A DNA stretch of 64,000 bases from Aquimarina sp. Aq78 (GTDB lineage Bacteria > Bacteroidota > Bacteroidia > Flavobacteriales > Flavobacteriaceae), in the NCBI RefSeq assembly GCF_900299525.1, contig NZ_OMKA01000001.1, forward strand, positions 682,001 to 746,000, given 5' to 3'. The notes beneath the pieces are model-generated. The model was not told the origin of the DNA, ran no database searches, and worked only from the letters and a program-made list of their open reading frames with translations. Shown piece by piece: positions 33,593-41,952 of this stretch. Within the stretch, counting starts at the first letter, position 1. Every line of letters starts with the position of its first letter. The translations under genes were made by a program, and so were the position numbers.

Positions 33593-34444
33593 ATGGAATC
33601 ATACACTATTCATTCTTCTGACGGCTACCCCATTTCGGTAAATGAGTTTGTTCCTAAATCTCCTAATCACAAAACAATAGTTTTTGCTCCTGCAGTAGCA
33701 GTTCCTCAAAAAATTTATTTCCCACTTGCAGAATACCTCGTTGCCAGGGGGTGTAATGTATTTACTTTTGATTATCGAGGAATAGGAGATTCTCTTTCTC
33801 AAAGCATTCAATCTTTAAAAGAACATGGTTTTTTATTCTGGGCACAGGATTTTAAATCAGTTTCTAAACATGCAAAAGAAGAATTTCCTAAAAACGAACA
33901 ATATATGATTGGTCATAGTTATGGTGGTAATAGTGTTGGTTTTAGTGATGCGTACCAATATTATGACAAATACTTTACTGTAGCTTCGCAATTTGGGTTT
34001 TATAAGCATTTTACCTTAAAAATGAGAATACTCATCTATCTTAATTTTAAGTTTTTTGTACCACTTACCACCTCCCTTTTAGAATACTACCCATCTGGTT
34101 GGTTTGGATTAGGAAAACCCTTAACCACCAGGGTAGCCAAAGATTGGGCTATTTTTTTATTACACCCAGATTCGATGTTATATTTTACCCAAAAAGACAC
34201 TAGTACGTATTACAAAGAAATTAAAGAGCCTATGCTTTTATTAAGTATTGATGATGATTCGTTTGCTCCCAAAAAATCAGTCGATATTTTAGGTGAGCTT
34301 GTATATAAAAATGCAAAAGTGACCAGAAAACATCTAAAACCTAGTGATTTTAATCTAAAAACTATTGGCCATTTTGATTTTTTTAGAACAAAAAATCGAG
34401 ATATCTTGTGGCCAATTATTGACGATTGGTTTCATCTTAATTAA
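33593..34444 (+). CDS. Alpha/beta hydrolase (serine aminopeptidase S33 type)
   Basis: 283 residues with the alpha/beta-hydrolase fold: oxyanion-side strand TIVFAPAVAVPQKIYFPLAEYL, the segment NVFTFDYRGIGDSLS, and the nucleophile elbow YMIGHSYGGNSVG. A candidate acid is in LLSIDDDSFAPKKS and a His near TIGHFDFF. It is likely a cytoplasmic esterase or lipase-like enzyme of unknown substrate. In an operon with TetR (3-base gap) and followed 28 bases later by a second alpha/beta hydrolase of a different subfamily. Confidence 0.88.
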   Translation: MESYTIHSSDGYPISVNEFVPKSPNHKTIVFAPAVAVPQKIYFPLAEYLVARGCNVFTFDYRGIGDSLSQSIQSLKEHGFLFWAQDFKSVSKHAKEEFPKNEQYMIGHSYGGNSVGFSDAYQYYDKYFTVASQFGFYKHFTLKMRILIYLNFKFFVPLTTSLLEYYPSGWFGLGKPLTTRVAKDWAIFLLHPDSMLYFTQKDTSTYYKEIKEPMLLLSIDDDSFAPKKSVDILGELVYKNAKVTRKHLKPSDFNLKTIGHFDFFRTKNRDILWPIIDDWFHLN

Positions 34445-34472
34445 ATACAAAAGATCTATTATCATATATCAT

Positions 34473-35111
34473 ATGAGTGCTACCGAAAAAGAAATCTCTT
34501 ACACTGCTACAAACACATATTCTACACTTAATAATCTGCATCCAGGCACTAAAAATGTTTGGTTAGTTTTTCATGGAATTGGATATTTGAGTAGATACTT
34601 CATACGGTTATTTGAAAGTCTTAATAAAGAAGATAATTATTTTATTGCACCTCAGGCTCCATCAAAATATTATAAAGGTGATAACTACAGAAGGGTTGGT
34701 TCTAGTTGGCTAACCAAAGAAAACACCCAGGCAGAAACCAAAAATGTATTACAATATGTTGATGCAATACTATCATCTGAAGAAATTCCTGAGCATACAA
34801 GGCTAATCGTATTAGGATATTCTCAAGGAGTAAGTATTGCCAGTAGATGGATTGCCAGTCGTAAAATAAATTGTGATGCTTTGGTCATGATCTCTGGCGG
34901 CTTTCCTAAAGAACTGTCTAGAGAAGATTTCTCTTTTCTTACTGATCAAACAAAAATCACTCATATTCTGGGGGAAAAAGATCCTTTTTTTGAAATAGAA
35001 AAAGTTGAAGCTGAGAAAATACGGGTACAGCAAATATTGCCACAAATTGAGTTTAGAACTCACCCAGGTGGACATGAGCTAGAACCAAAAACTTTGATTG
35101 ATTTACTATAA
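34473..35111 (+). CDS. Carboxylesterase/phospholipase-type alpha/beta hydrolase
   Basis: 212 residues from the ATG at 34473 (MSATEKEISY). The open frame extends 36 codons upstream into the preceding gene, but those residues do not fit an enzyme N-terminus. Features: VWLVFHGIGYLSRYFIRLFE, the nucleophile elbow LGYSQGVSIASRW, the acid in HILGEKDPFFE and the His in THPGGHEL. It matches the short carboxylesterase/YpfH-like group. It is probably co-transcribed with TetR and the first hydrolase. Confidence 0.88.
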   Translation: MSATEKEISYTATNTYSTLNNLHPGTKNVWLVFHGIGYLSRYFIRLFESLNKEDNYFIAPQAPSKYYKGDNYRRVGSSWLTKENTQAETKNVLQYVDAILSSEEIPEHTRLIVLGYSQGVSIASRWIASRKINCDALVMISGGFPKELSREDFSFLTDQTKITHILGEKDPFFEIEKVEAEKIRVQQILPQIEFRTHPGGHELEPKTLIDLL

Positions 35112-35125
35112 ATCTACCTACCCTA

Positions 35126-35503
35126 TTACTTTTTTAACTCTTCTATTGCTGATCTGCTATGAACAGTATCATAAATAATAGTAAGTTTTTGAATCTTATT
35201 TTCAGAATTTAGTACTATAATATCTACTACCTTAAACACGACTCTTTTTCCATCTTTTAATTCCCAATCAAAATCAAAAAGCAGTGAAATTCTATTTGAG
35301 TCTTTTTCAGAAAATAAACCATCAAATTTTAATTTTGAAGTAGTGGTATCTTCTGCCAAAGCTTTATAAAACTTACTAGCTGGCATTGTTCCGTACAATG
35401 GAGATTCTACAATCCCGTCGTCGGCAAATAAACTAACAACTTTATTCACTTCATTTTTTTCTAAAAATGATAAGTAATTCTGAGCAACTTCTTCTTTTGT
35501 CAT
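35126..35503 (-). CDS. NTF2/SnoaL-like family protein
   Basis: 125 residues with the cone-shaped alpha+beta NTF2 fold: an N-terminal helix pair (EEVAQNYLSFLEKNEVNKVVSL), then FADDGIVESPLYG and long strands such as NRISLLFDFDWELKDGKR. The fold is used by isomerases, cyclases and simple ligand binders; no specific residues allow assignment. It follows the DinB-like gene by 3 bases in the same direction. Confidence 0.8.
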   Translation of the reverse strand: MTKEEVAQNYLSFLEKNEVNKVVSLFADDGIVESPLYGTMPASKFYKALAEDTTTSKLKFDGLFSEKDSNRISLLFDFDWELKDGKRVVFKVVDIIVLNSENKIQKLTIIYDTVHSRSAIEELKK

Positions 35504-35506
35504 ACC

Positions 35507-36019
35507 TTATAAATATCTTTCTTTTATAACCTCAAAATGATGTTTCTGATGTCCGATTAATATATACCCTGCAGCTCTTGAACTCATAGGGCTACCACTC
35601 GCCTCTCCTATCCTGGTTAACATTTCACCAGTGAAGCTTTTGAATAATGAAATAGAGTTACTTCTTGCAGACTGAAAATCTGAAATTAATTCTTCTTTAC
35701 TATAATTATTCGCATTTGAATACGGAACATAATCATCCTGTTCAAACCCCATAATTGGTGTTTTATCATTCCTTGCAAAACGCAAAGCACGGTATGCAAA
35801 AATACGTTCACCATCAATTACATGTTGCAATACTTCTGCTACAGTCCATTTACCCTCTGCATAGGCATGAGTAAGTTTTTCTTCAGGAATGGATTGCACA
35901 AAATCAACAAATTCTTTTTGGCCGTTTTCTAGTCCCTTTACAATATCAGGCGACTCCGCTTTAGCAATATATGTTTCATAATACAGGTTAAATTCTCCTT
36001 CTTTTAACTGTGATACCAT
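35507..36019 (-). CDS. DinB-like four-helix protein
   Basis: 170 residues of the DinB/YfiT-like metalloenzyme superfamily. Putative metal-binding His are in WTVAEVLQHVIDGERIFAYR (one) and GYILIGHQKHHFEVIKERYL (two), the usual three-His pattern. Members include bacillithiol/mycothiol S-transferases and uncharacterised damage-inducible proteins; the role here is unknown. Probably co-transcribed with the downstream NTF2-like gene. Confidence 0.85.
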   Translation of the reverse strand: MVSQLKEGEFNLYYETYIAKAESPDIVKGLENGQKEFVDFVQSIPEEKLTHAYAEGKWTVAEVLQHVIDGERIFAYRALRFARNDKTPIMGFEQDDYVPYSNANNYSKEELISDFQSARSNSISLFKSFTGEMLTRIGEASGSPMSSRAAGYILIGHQKHHFEVIKERYL

Positions 36020-36114
36020 AGTGTATTAGATATAGATTAAATTCCAATTTATTTGTAATAGTATATAAACTCACATTACACTATAAAACTTTGTCACGAA
36101 GTATAATATGAGTT

Positions 36115-36150
36115 AAAAAATGAAGCTGAAATTTAATCATTCCAGCTTCA
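36115..36150 (-). terminator. Terminator downstream of PEP carboxylase
   Basis: TGAAGCTG (36121-36128) pairs with CAGCTTCA (36143-36150); on the minus strand the stem is followed by six T. It lies 36 bases past the ppc stop codon. Confidence 0.65.
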
Positions 36151-36185
36151 TAATATAATATCCTTAACAGTACTTTATTAAAAAA

Positions 36186-38771
36186 TTATGCCGAATTACG
36201 ACTTGCATTAATATTTCCAAACAAAGAACGAGTTACCATCTTCTCATAAATTGCAATATCTTCAGGATTTGCATCTTTATCCCTACTTAAATCCTGAATT
36301 TTCTTCAATGCATATTGTTGTATAGTAAGCAGAGGTAATACGATATTTTCTCTAATATCGATAGATGCTTTTCCTGCAGGTTCGTTTTGCATTAACTCAG
36401 AATATCCTGTTAACTTAAATAACAATCTTTTTGTTAACAAGTATTCATCATGAATGATGTCCCAAAACGCACCATATTCCTCATCTTCTTTCATATAAGA
36501 AGTCAATTCAAAAAAGGATTTAGTAAGACTCATCATACTATTACCAATCAACGTTCTAAAGAATGGTGAATCTTTATAAAGTGACATTATTTTATCAAAT
36601 TCTCCTTTTTCTTCAAATGCCTTTAAGGCGGTTCCTACTCCATAAAAACCAGGGACATTCTGCTTTAACTGACTCCAACTTCCTACAAAAGGTATCGCTC
36701 TTAAATCACCAAAATCTAAGGTTGCACTTTTACTTCTTTTAGAAGGTCGGCTACCAATGTTTGCTTTCCCATAGTACTTTAATGTACTCATATGCTCAAG
36801 ATATGGTAGAAATTTAGGGTGGTTTTTGAAATCAACATATGTTTGATAGCTTATATCTGCAAGCTCTTGCATGGTTTGCTTATTCTTTACAGAGAAAAGA
36901 TTACCCTCATTACTAGTTAATTCATTTTCTACCCCAGCTCCTAGCAGTTGTTCTAAATTATATTGACAAGAATCCAGTGTACCAAAATTAGAACTAATTG
37001 TTTGTCCTTGAACGGTTAATTGTATTTCCTCGTCTTCAATTGTTGGACCAAGAGAAGCATAAAATTGATTTGTATTTCCTCCTCCTCTTGCAGGTGGTCC
37101 TCCTCTACCATCAAAGAACACTACTTTTACATCGTATTTTCTAGACACTTCAGTTAATGCCTCTTTTGCTTTAAAGATTCCCCAATTTGCCATAAGGTAT
37201 CCTCCATCCTTGGTGCCATCAGAGAAACCAAGCATAATAGTTTGTTTCATTCCGCGGCGTTTCAGATGTTCCATATATTCTGGATTGTTATACAAAGACT
37301 CCATAACCTGATGTGAAACCTGTAAATCTGGCACCGTTTCAAAGAGAGGAATTACATCTACCGTAGGAAACTCCCAATCACAAAGTCTTATCAGTGCAAA
37401 TGTTTCTAATACATTCAGTTCATTTCCATTATTACTAATAATGTAACGATTAGCTGCTCTTTCTCCATTATTTTGCTGTATTGTTTTGATAGCATAAATG
37501 GATTCTATTGTTGCTCTTGTTATATCATCATCAAAAATAGAGGGATCTATTTTTCCTTTAATGTTAGAAAGCACCCTGATCTGTTCGTTTTCAGAAAGAG
37601 ATTCATATTCCTTAGGAAAAAGATCAAATTCCAGTTCATTAGTCTTCTGTACAACTTCTGTAAGTACTTTATGATGAATTCTTGAATCTTGACGAACATC
37701 TAGTGTCCCGAAATGAAAACCAAAAATTTTCACTTTATTAATTAAATCTTGCAGATCTTCAAGAAATAAAGATTGATGCTCTTCTATTAACTCTTCTCTA
37801 ATTTCAAGCAATCCATTCATTAATGTTTCTACCGATAATGGTTCTGCTGTTTTTGCATAATAAAAGTTATCATACAATGCATTTTCTAAAACTGCTATTT
37901 TATCCTGAAGATTACCAAAAGTGATTCTTCGTTTTAATACTCGAATATCTCGATAATAATTTATCAAAATTGTTTTTCGCAATCGTTTTGCTACTTTTAG
38001 TGTAATCTCTGTGGTTACAAACGGGTTTCCATCTCTATCTCCTCCGGGCCAGAATCCTAAATTGATTAAATCATTTTCAAGATCTTCTCCTTCAAATATA
38101 TTTTGTTGGATGTAATTATATATGGTTCCTGCAGAATGGTAAAATACATTTTCTAAATACCAAATCAAACTTACTGCTTCATCATAAGGTGTTGGTTTTT
38201 CTTTCTTGAAGAAAGCTGTTTTACCTAACTGAGCTAATAGCTTTTTTATTTTAGGGGAATCATTATCACGAATTGCCGCATCCAAATCATGAATAATCCC
38301 AAGTACTGTTCCTGGGTAAAACTGTGTAGGGTGCGCTGTTAAGGTTGGGCGAATTTTAAATCTCCTTAGATAATCTTTCAATTCTTCTAATTTACCTTTT
38401 GCCTGGGCTTCTTCTTTAATACTTCTTAAAGTCCCGCGACCATCCATATTATTAACTACAGGAAAGGCAGCATCTTCTATAGCATCGAATAATACAACTT
38501 GACGCTCGATATACTGGATAAACCTAAACAGTAAATCATGCTTTTCTTTTGGCACAGGGTTATCTTGATACAATGAAAAAAAATCTTCTACAATTTCTGT
38601 AGGATTTTTATGTTGATCATAACCTTTTTCACATACTTCTTTAAAAAGTGGTAACAAAACTCCTGTATTACTTATAGTATCAAAAGGTAATGTTATAAAT
38701 ATACTATTGTATATCTGGTACTTAGCGAGAACATTTTCATTAAAACGTTCGATTTTTGGTTTTCTAGCCAT
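36186..38771 (-). CDS. ppc: Phosphoenolpyruvate carboxylase
   Basis: PEP carboxylase makes oxaloacetate from PEP and bicarbonate to refill the TCA cycle. 861 residues, slightly short of the usual 870-930. Catalytic landmarks are LTAHPTQFYPG (about 141-151), FWPGGDRDGNPFVT, LGFSDGTKDGGYLMANW and the mobile-loop FFDGRGGPPARGGGNTNQF. The C-terminus reads NINASRNSA, not the QNTG/RNTG end of well-studied PEPCs. Single-gene unit: a terminator lies downstream, and the upstream Lrp/AsnC gene ends at its own hairpin. Confidence 0.96.
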   Translation of the reverse strand: MARKPKIERFNENVLAKYQIYNSIFITLPFDTISNTGVLLPLFKEVCEKGYDQHKNPTEIVEDFFSLYQDNPVPKEKHDLLFRFIQYIERQVVLFDAIEDAAFPVVNNMDGRGTLRSIKEEAQAKGKLEELKDYLRRFKIRPTLTAHPTQFYPGTVLGIIHDLDAAIRDNDSPKIKKLLAQLGKTAFFKKEKPTPYDEAVSLIWYLENVFYHSAGTIYNYIQQNIFEGEDLENDLINLGFWPGGDRDGNPFVTTEITLKVAKRLRKTILINYYRDIRVLKRRITFGNLQDKIAVLENALYDNFYYAKTAEPLSVETLMNGLLEIREELIEEHQSLFLEDLQDLINKVKIFGFHFGTLDVRQDSRIHHKVLTEVVQKTNELEFDLFPKEYESLSENEQIRVLSNIKGKIDPSIFDDDITRATIESIYAIKTIQQNNGERAANRYIISNNGNELNVLETFALIRLCDWEFPTVDVIPLFETVPDLQVSHQVMESLYNNPEYMEHLKRRGMKQTIMLGFSDGTKDGGYLMANWGIFKAKEALTEVSRKYDVKVVFFDGRGGPPARGGGNTNQFYASLGPTIEDEEIQLTVQGQTISSNFGTLDSCQYNLEQLLGAGVENELTSNEGNLFSVKNKQTMQELADISYQTYVDFKNHPKFLPYLEHMSTLKYYGKANIGSRPSKRSKSATLDFGDLRAIPFVGSWSQLKQNVPGFYGVGTALKAFEEKGEFDKIMSLYKDSPFFRTLIGNSMMSLTKSFFELTSYMKEDEEYGAFWDIIHDEYLLTKRLLFKLTGYSELMQNEPAGKASIDIRENIVLPLLTIQQYALKKIQDLSRDKDANPEDIAIYEKMVTRSLFGNINASRNSA

Positions 38772-38873
38772 TGGTGTGGTGGTACTTGTTTATGGTTAAT
38801 ATGCTTTTTTGTTACATACAGCAGAGATTTTTTTAAAACATCTCATGCCTGGTTATAAAAAGCTTTTTTAATT

Positions 38874-38908
38874 AATAAGCCCTTTAAGATTTTCTTAAAG
38901 GGCTTATT
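38874..38908 (-). terminator. Terminator of the Lrp/AsnC gene
   Basis: A perfect 16-base stem, AATAAGCCCTTTAAGA (38874-38889) with its complement at 38893-38908, and a 3-base loop. It lies 24 bases past the Lrp/AsnC stop and before the ppc start, so it separates the two genes. The T run is short, so it may act partly as a stabiliser. Confidence 0.75.
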
Positions 38909-38931
38909 CTATATTTGTTTAGTATATCCCT

Positions 38932-39411
38932 TTATAAATCCTGGAAAATAGAATGCATTAATCGTTTCTTATCATTAATACTTTCTTCTAATGAAATCAT
39001 AGTCTCTGTACGATATACACCATCAATGTCATCTAGTTTAAAAATAATCTCCTTAGCATGATTAGTATCTTTAGCTCTAAGCTTACAGAAAATATTAAAC
39101 TTTCCTGTTGTTATATGAGCAACTGTTACAAATGGTATTTCATTAATCCTTTCTAAAACGAATTTGGTTTGTGAAGTATTTTGAAGATAAATACCAACAT
39201 ATGCTATAAATGAATATCCTAATTTCTTATAGTCTAATGTTAATGAAGATCCTTCAATAATACCTGCTTCTTCCATTTTTTTAACTCGCACATGTACTGT
39301 ACCAGCAGAAATCAACAATTTTTTTGCGATATCTGTAAATGGTGTACGTGTATTCTCGATCAACATGTCTAGAATCTGGTGGTCAACTTCGTCTAATTTA
39401 AACTTTGCCAT
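38932..39411 (-). CDS. Lrp/AsnC family transcriptional regulator
   Basis: 159 residues. N-terminal helix-turn-helix VDHQILDMLIENTRTPFTDI then AKKLLISAGTVHVRVKKMEE; C-terminal RAM/ligand domain (FIAYVGIYLQNTSQTKFVLE ... VAHITTGKFNIFCKLRAKD). It probably responds to an amino acid and acts on unlinked genes. A possible -7 element (minus-strand TAAATTTG, 39456-39449) lies about 38 bases before the ATG. It is downstream of the M14 carboxypeptidase in the same direction but appears to have its own promoter. Confidence 0.92.
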   Translation of the reverse strand: MAKFKLDEVDHQILDMLIENTRTPFTDIAKKLLISAGTVHVRVKKMEEAGIIEGSSLTLDYKKLGYSFIAYVGIYLQNTSQTKFVLERINEIPFVTVAHITTGKFNIFCKLRAKDTNHAKEIIFKLDDIDGVYRTETMISLEESINDKKRLMHSIFQDL

Positions 39412-39487
39412 ATTGTTTTTTTATTATTTTTCCCGATTATTTACATTGCAAATTTAGCAGAAAAATACAGTTTCCATACATTTTATT

Positions 39488-40645
39488 TTAACTTTTTGCT
39501 GATTCTATTAAGAATAATTCAGAGTTTAGGTGAAATTTTAACAGCTTAGCCTCTGGAACTATCTCTACTGTAACGTTTTCGTTATGTATTGTTCTTTTTT
39601 CGCCAATAATTTCCCTATGTCCGTAAAATTTTTGGAGATTATCAATTTTAACAATTTTTGGTATAAATTTCACACTATTTTTGATTAATTCTTCGCTGTA
39701 TTGAACGGCTATATCTACGTTTTTATCCTCTAACATCACATCTCTAATAATAATATCATAGAAGCATTTTCCATTTTCTGGTATTAAAAAATAATCTTTA
39801 TATCTATCTCCAATAATTTTAGTAGTCGTTATATATTGTATTGAAGTTATAAGAGAATAAAATATGTATTCTCTGGTTATTTCACGATCATAATCATTTG
39901 GATAATGCCCAGCTTCAAAAAGTATGGTCGGCACTCCCATATTAGCCAAAGTATCTCCTACACAATTTAAATTAAAACCATCATCATACCTTCCTACTTG
40001 ATTTGGAATGCACTGTTGGAGTACTGTATTCATTTTTGCTATGATTTCCATAGCTATTTTACGACTTGGAGTTATAGATCGTTCTAAATCACTTGCTGGA
40101 GATAAAAAAGATACTGTAGCGGGATATTTAGTTTCTCCTGCACTAAAAATAGTACGTTGTCCATGAAGGTTAAACGCAAAATCTGGTTGGATACGTTGAA
40201 CCAGTGTACTAAACACTACACTTTCCTTTTGTGTTTTTTGCTGCGCATCTCTATTAAGATCTACATCGTTATAATTAAGTCTTGTATATGCTTTTGCACC
40301 ATCTGGACTCAAAATAGGTACTATATATATTGTACACTCTTCTAAAATAGCTTTTGCCGAATCATTTGAGATGTCTGTAACGAAGTTTAAGAAATCAAAT
40401 ACAGCTTTTGTCGTTGTACTTTCATTACCATGCATCTGGGACCAAAACAAAAGTTTTTTGGATCCATTCCCTAATTTAATAAGATGTATAGGAGCATTAT
40501 TCTCTGAGAGTCCTATTTGTTCAATTTCGGTCTTCAAAGACAAAAGATTCAATAACGGAGAAATATGATCTAGAGTAATATAACGTCCAAATAAAGAAGG
40601 CTCTTTATAAGTATTAAACCAGTTATGTAGTATACGAGTATCCAT
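39488..40645 (-). CDS. M14 family zinc carboxypeptidase
   Basis: 385 residues. M14 zinc ligands are visible as His72 and Glu75 in SQMHGNESTT and His161 in FNLHGQR, with the substrate-binding YNDVDLNRDA (126-134) and a likely catalytic Glu in TILFEAGHYPND. No signal peptide is evident, so it is likely cytoplasmic, perhaps processing peptides or peptidoglycan fragments. It is divergent from the XRE regulator, and the shared 383-base gap is filled with palindromic operators, suggesting joint control. Confidence 0.9.
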   Translation of the reverse strand: MDTRILHNWFNTYKEPSLFGRYITLDHISPLLNLLSLKTEIEQIGLSENNAPIHLIKLGNGSKKLLFWSQMHGNESTTTKAVFDFLNFVTDISNDSAKAILEECTIYIVPILSPDGAKAYTRLNYNDVDLNRDAQQKTQKESVVFSTLVQRIQPDFAFNLHGQRTIFSAGETKYPATVSFLSPASDLERSITPSRKIAMEIIAKMNTVLQQCIPNQVGRYDDGFNLNCVGDTLANMGVPTILFEAGHYPNDYDREITREYIFYSLITSIQYITTTKIIGDRYKDYFLIPENGKCFYDIIIRDVMLEDKNVDIAVQYSEELIKNSVKFIPKIVKIDNLQKFYGHREIIGEKRTIHNENVTVEIVPEAKLLKFHLNSELFLIESAKS

Positions 40646-40712
40646 TAATTCATTTTAGAAAACTACGAAATTACTATAGTTTACTGAAGATTCATAACAA
40701 ATCAGATTAATA

Positions 40713-40809
40713 TTTACACTTGTAAACTAAAGGGGTGTTTACAAGTGTAACAACATCTTATTTACATTTGTAAACATTCAAAATTCATTCATTTGTTTAC
40801 ATAGTTAAA
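40713..40809. promoter_or_regulatory. Upstream cluster of TTTACA-N2-TGTAAA palindromes
   Basis: Four sites: TTTACACTTGTAAA (40713-40726), TTTACAAGTGTAAC (40738-40751), TTTACATTTGTAAA (40761-40774) and a degenerate TTTACATAGTTAAA (40796-40809). Centres are 25, 23 and 35 bases apart. A further half site TTTAC is at 40818. The cluster begins 68 bases upstream of the M14 carboxypeptidase ATG. Confidence 0.75.
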
Positions 40810-40951
40810 CAACAACGTTTACTATGTTTCTAAATGTATTCTAGTTATTAACAAAAAAAATAATCTAATCAAGTAATATAGAATATATATCTACAAATCA
40901 AGTGTTTAACTACATTAATCTAAATAAAGAGTTTAATATTAAATATCGTTA

Positions 40952-41037
40952 GTTTACAATTGTAAACCATTGTTTTCAACAAATTTGTTTACCTTTGTAA
41001 CCAATATTTACTTCTAAACTAGTTTACAATGGTAAAC
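40952..41037. promoter_or_regulatory. Promoter-proximal operators of the XRE gene
   Basis: Three palindromes centred exactly 35 bases apart: GTTTACAATTGTAAAC (40952-40967, perfect), TTTACCTTTGTAAC (40988-41001) and GTTTACAATGGTAAAC (41022-41037). The second covers the -7 element and the third contains the ATG at 41029. A weaker dyad TTTAATATTAAA lies at 40932-40943. Confidence 0.8.
40970..40997 (+). promoter_or_regulatory. Promoter of the XRE regulator gene
   Basis: TTG at 40970-40972 and TACCTTTG at 40990-40997 with a 17-base spacer fit the Bacteroidota -33/-7 pattern; transcription would start near 41003. The -7 element lies inside the middle operator, predicting autorepression. Confidence 0.6.
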
Positions 41038-41508
41038 AATAAGGATTTCGGTAAAAGAATCCAAAAAATAATGGATTATCACGCTGTATCTGCCTCATCT
41101 TTTGCAGATTACATGGGTGTAGGTCGTTCTTCTATTTCTCATATTCTTAGTGGGCGAAACAAACCTAGCCTTGATTTTGTAATGAAGATTGTTGATGCAT
41201 ATACAGATGTAGATTTACAATGGTTATTATATGGAAAAGGAACATTTCCTAAATCTGAACATGTTTCTGTTGAGAAAAAAATTCCTTTATCAGATGCCTC
41301 TACTATTTCTCAATCTACATCTGCTCCAACCACAATTTCTAAACAAGATTTATTTTCGCAGTCGTCACCAGAAGAAAATATAGCTGCACCAAATACTCCT
41401 CCACTTGAAAAAATTTCAAGAGTAATTTCTTCCGAAAATGAAATAGACAGAATTGTTATTTTTTATACAGATGGAACCTTTAGTTCATATCACATGAAAA
41501 AATCTTAA
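41029..41508 (+). CDS. XRE-family (Cro/CI-like) transcriptional regulator
   Basis: 159 residues. N-terminal HTH_3 domain: DFGKRIQKIMDYHAVSASSF followed by ADYMGVGRSSISHILSGRNK and PSLDFVMKIVDAYTDVDLQWLLYGKG (residues 6-71). A Ser/Thr/Pro-rich linker (about 75-130) joins it to a short conserved-looking tail DRIVIFYTDGTFSSYHM (139-155). I recall similar one-domain regulators across flavobacteria, but no known ligand. The operator cluster around its own promoter, with one site containing the start codon, strongly suggests autoregulation and control of the divergent M14 gene. Confidence 0.9.
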   Translation: MVNNKDFGKRIQKIMDYHAVSASSFADYMGVGRSSISHILSGRNKPSLDFVMKIVDAYTDVDLQWLLYGKGTFPKSEHVSVEKKIPLSDASTISQSTSAPTTISKQDLFSQSSPEENIAAPNTPPLEKISRVISSENEIDRIVIFYTDGTFSSYHMKKS

Positions 41509-41577
41509 CAACTTTTTTCTTCCTTTCTATTAACTTTCTGGAAATAGAATTATTTTCGTTTTTCATTTATAACTATT

Positions 41578-41952
41578 ATGAAGCGATTTGCTTTACTATT
41601 TTTCTGTACTCTATTTATTAGTAGTTGTTACCAACAAGAACGTAACTGTATAGATTTTCATACAGGTACTTTTGAATTTGAAACTTTTCTGGATGGCGAG
41701 TTAATTACAACTACCTTTATTCGTAATGATACTATAGAAATTGATTATTTCAGAGGTAAGATTGACACAGCCAGTATTCGATGGATTAATGACTGTGAAT
41801 ATATTGTACAGAAATTGTCTCCCAAAAATATGGCTGAGAAAAAAGCTATACATATGAAAATCTTAACTACTGATAAAAACATCTATACCTTTGAATATGG
41901 ATTGGTAGATGCAACAAACAAACAACGTGGAACCGCAAAAAAAATAAAATAA
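41578..41952 (+). CDS. Small lipoprotein of unknown function
   Basis: 124 residues. The signal peptide ends in a lipobox LFISSC with Cys17 as the likely lipidated residue. The mature part is rich in beta-strand patterns (TFEFETFLDGELITTTFIRN, FRGKIDTASIRWINDCEYIV), suggesting a small beta-barrel or sandwich. Its stop codon overlaps the TerC start by one base (TAATG), so the two are translationally coupled; I infer a functional link to TerC, nature unknown. Confidence 0.8.
   Translation: MKRFALLFFCTLFISSCYQQERNCIDFHTGTFEFETFLDGELITTTFIRNDTIEIDYFRGKIDTASIRWINDCEYIVQKLSPKNMAEKKAIHMKILTTDKNIYTFEYGLVDATNKQRGTAKKIK

Noticed and set aside
34365-34472. N-terminal extension of the second alpha/beta hydrolase
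   Set aside because: These 36 codons overlap the preceding hydrolase gene and do not look like an enzyme N-terminus; the ATG at 34473 is preferred.
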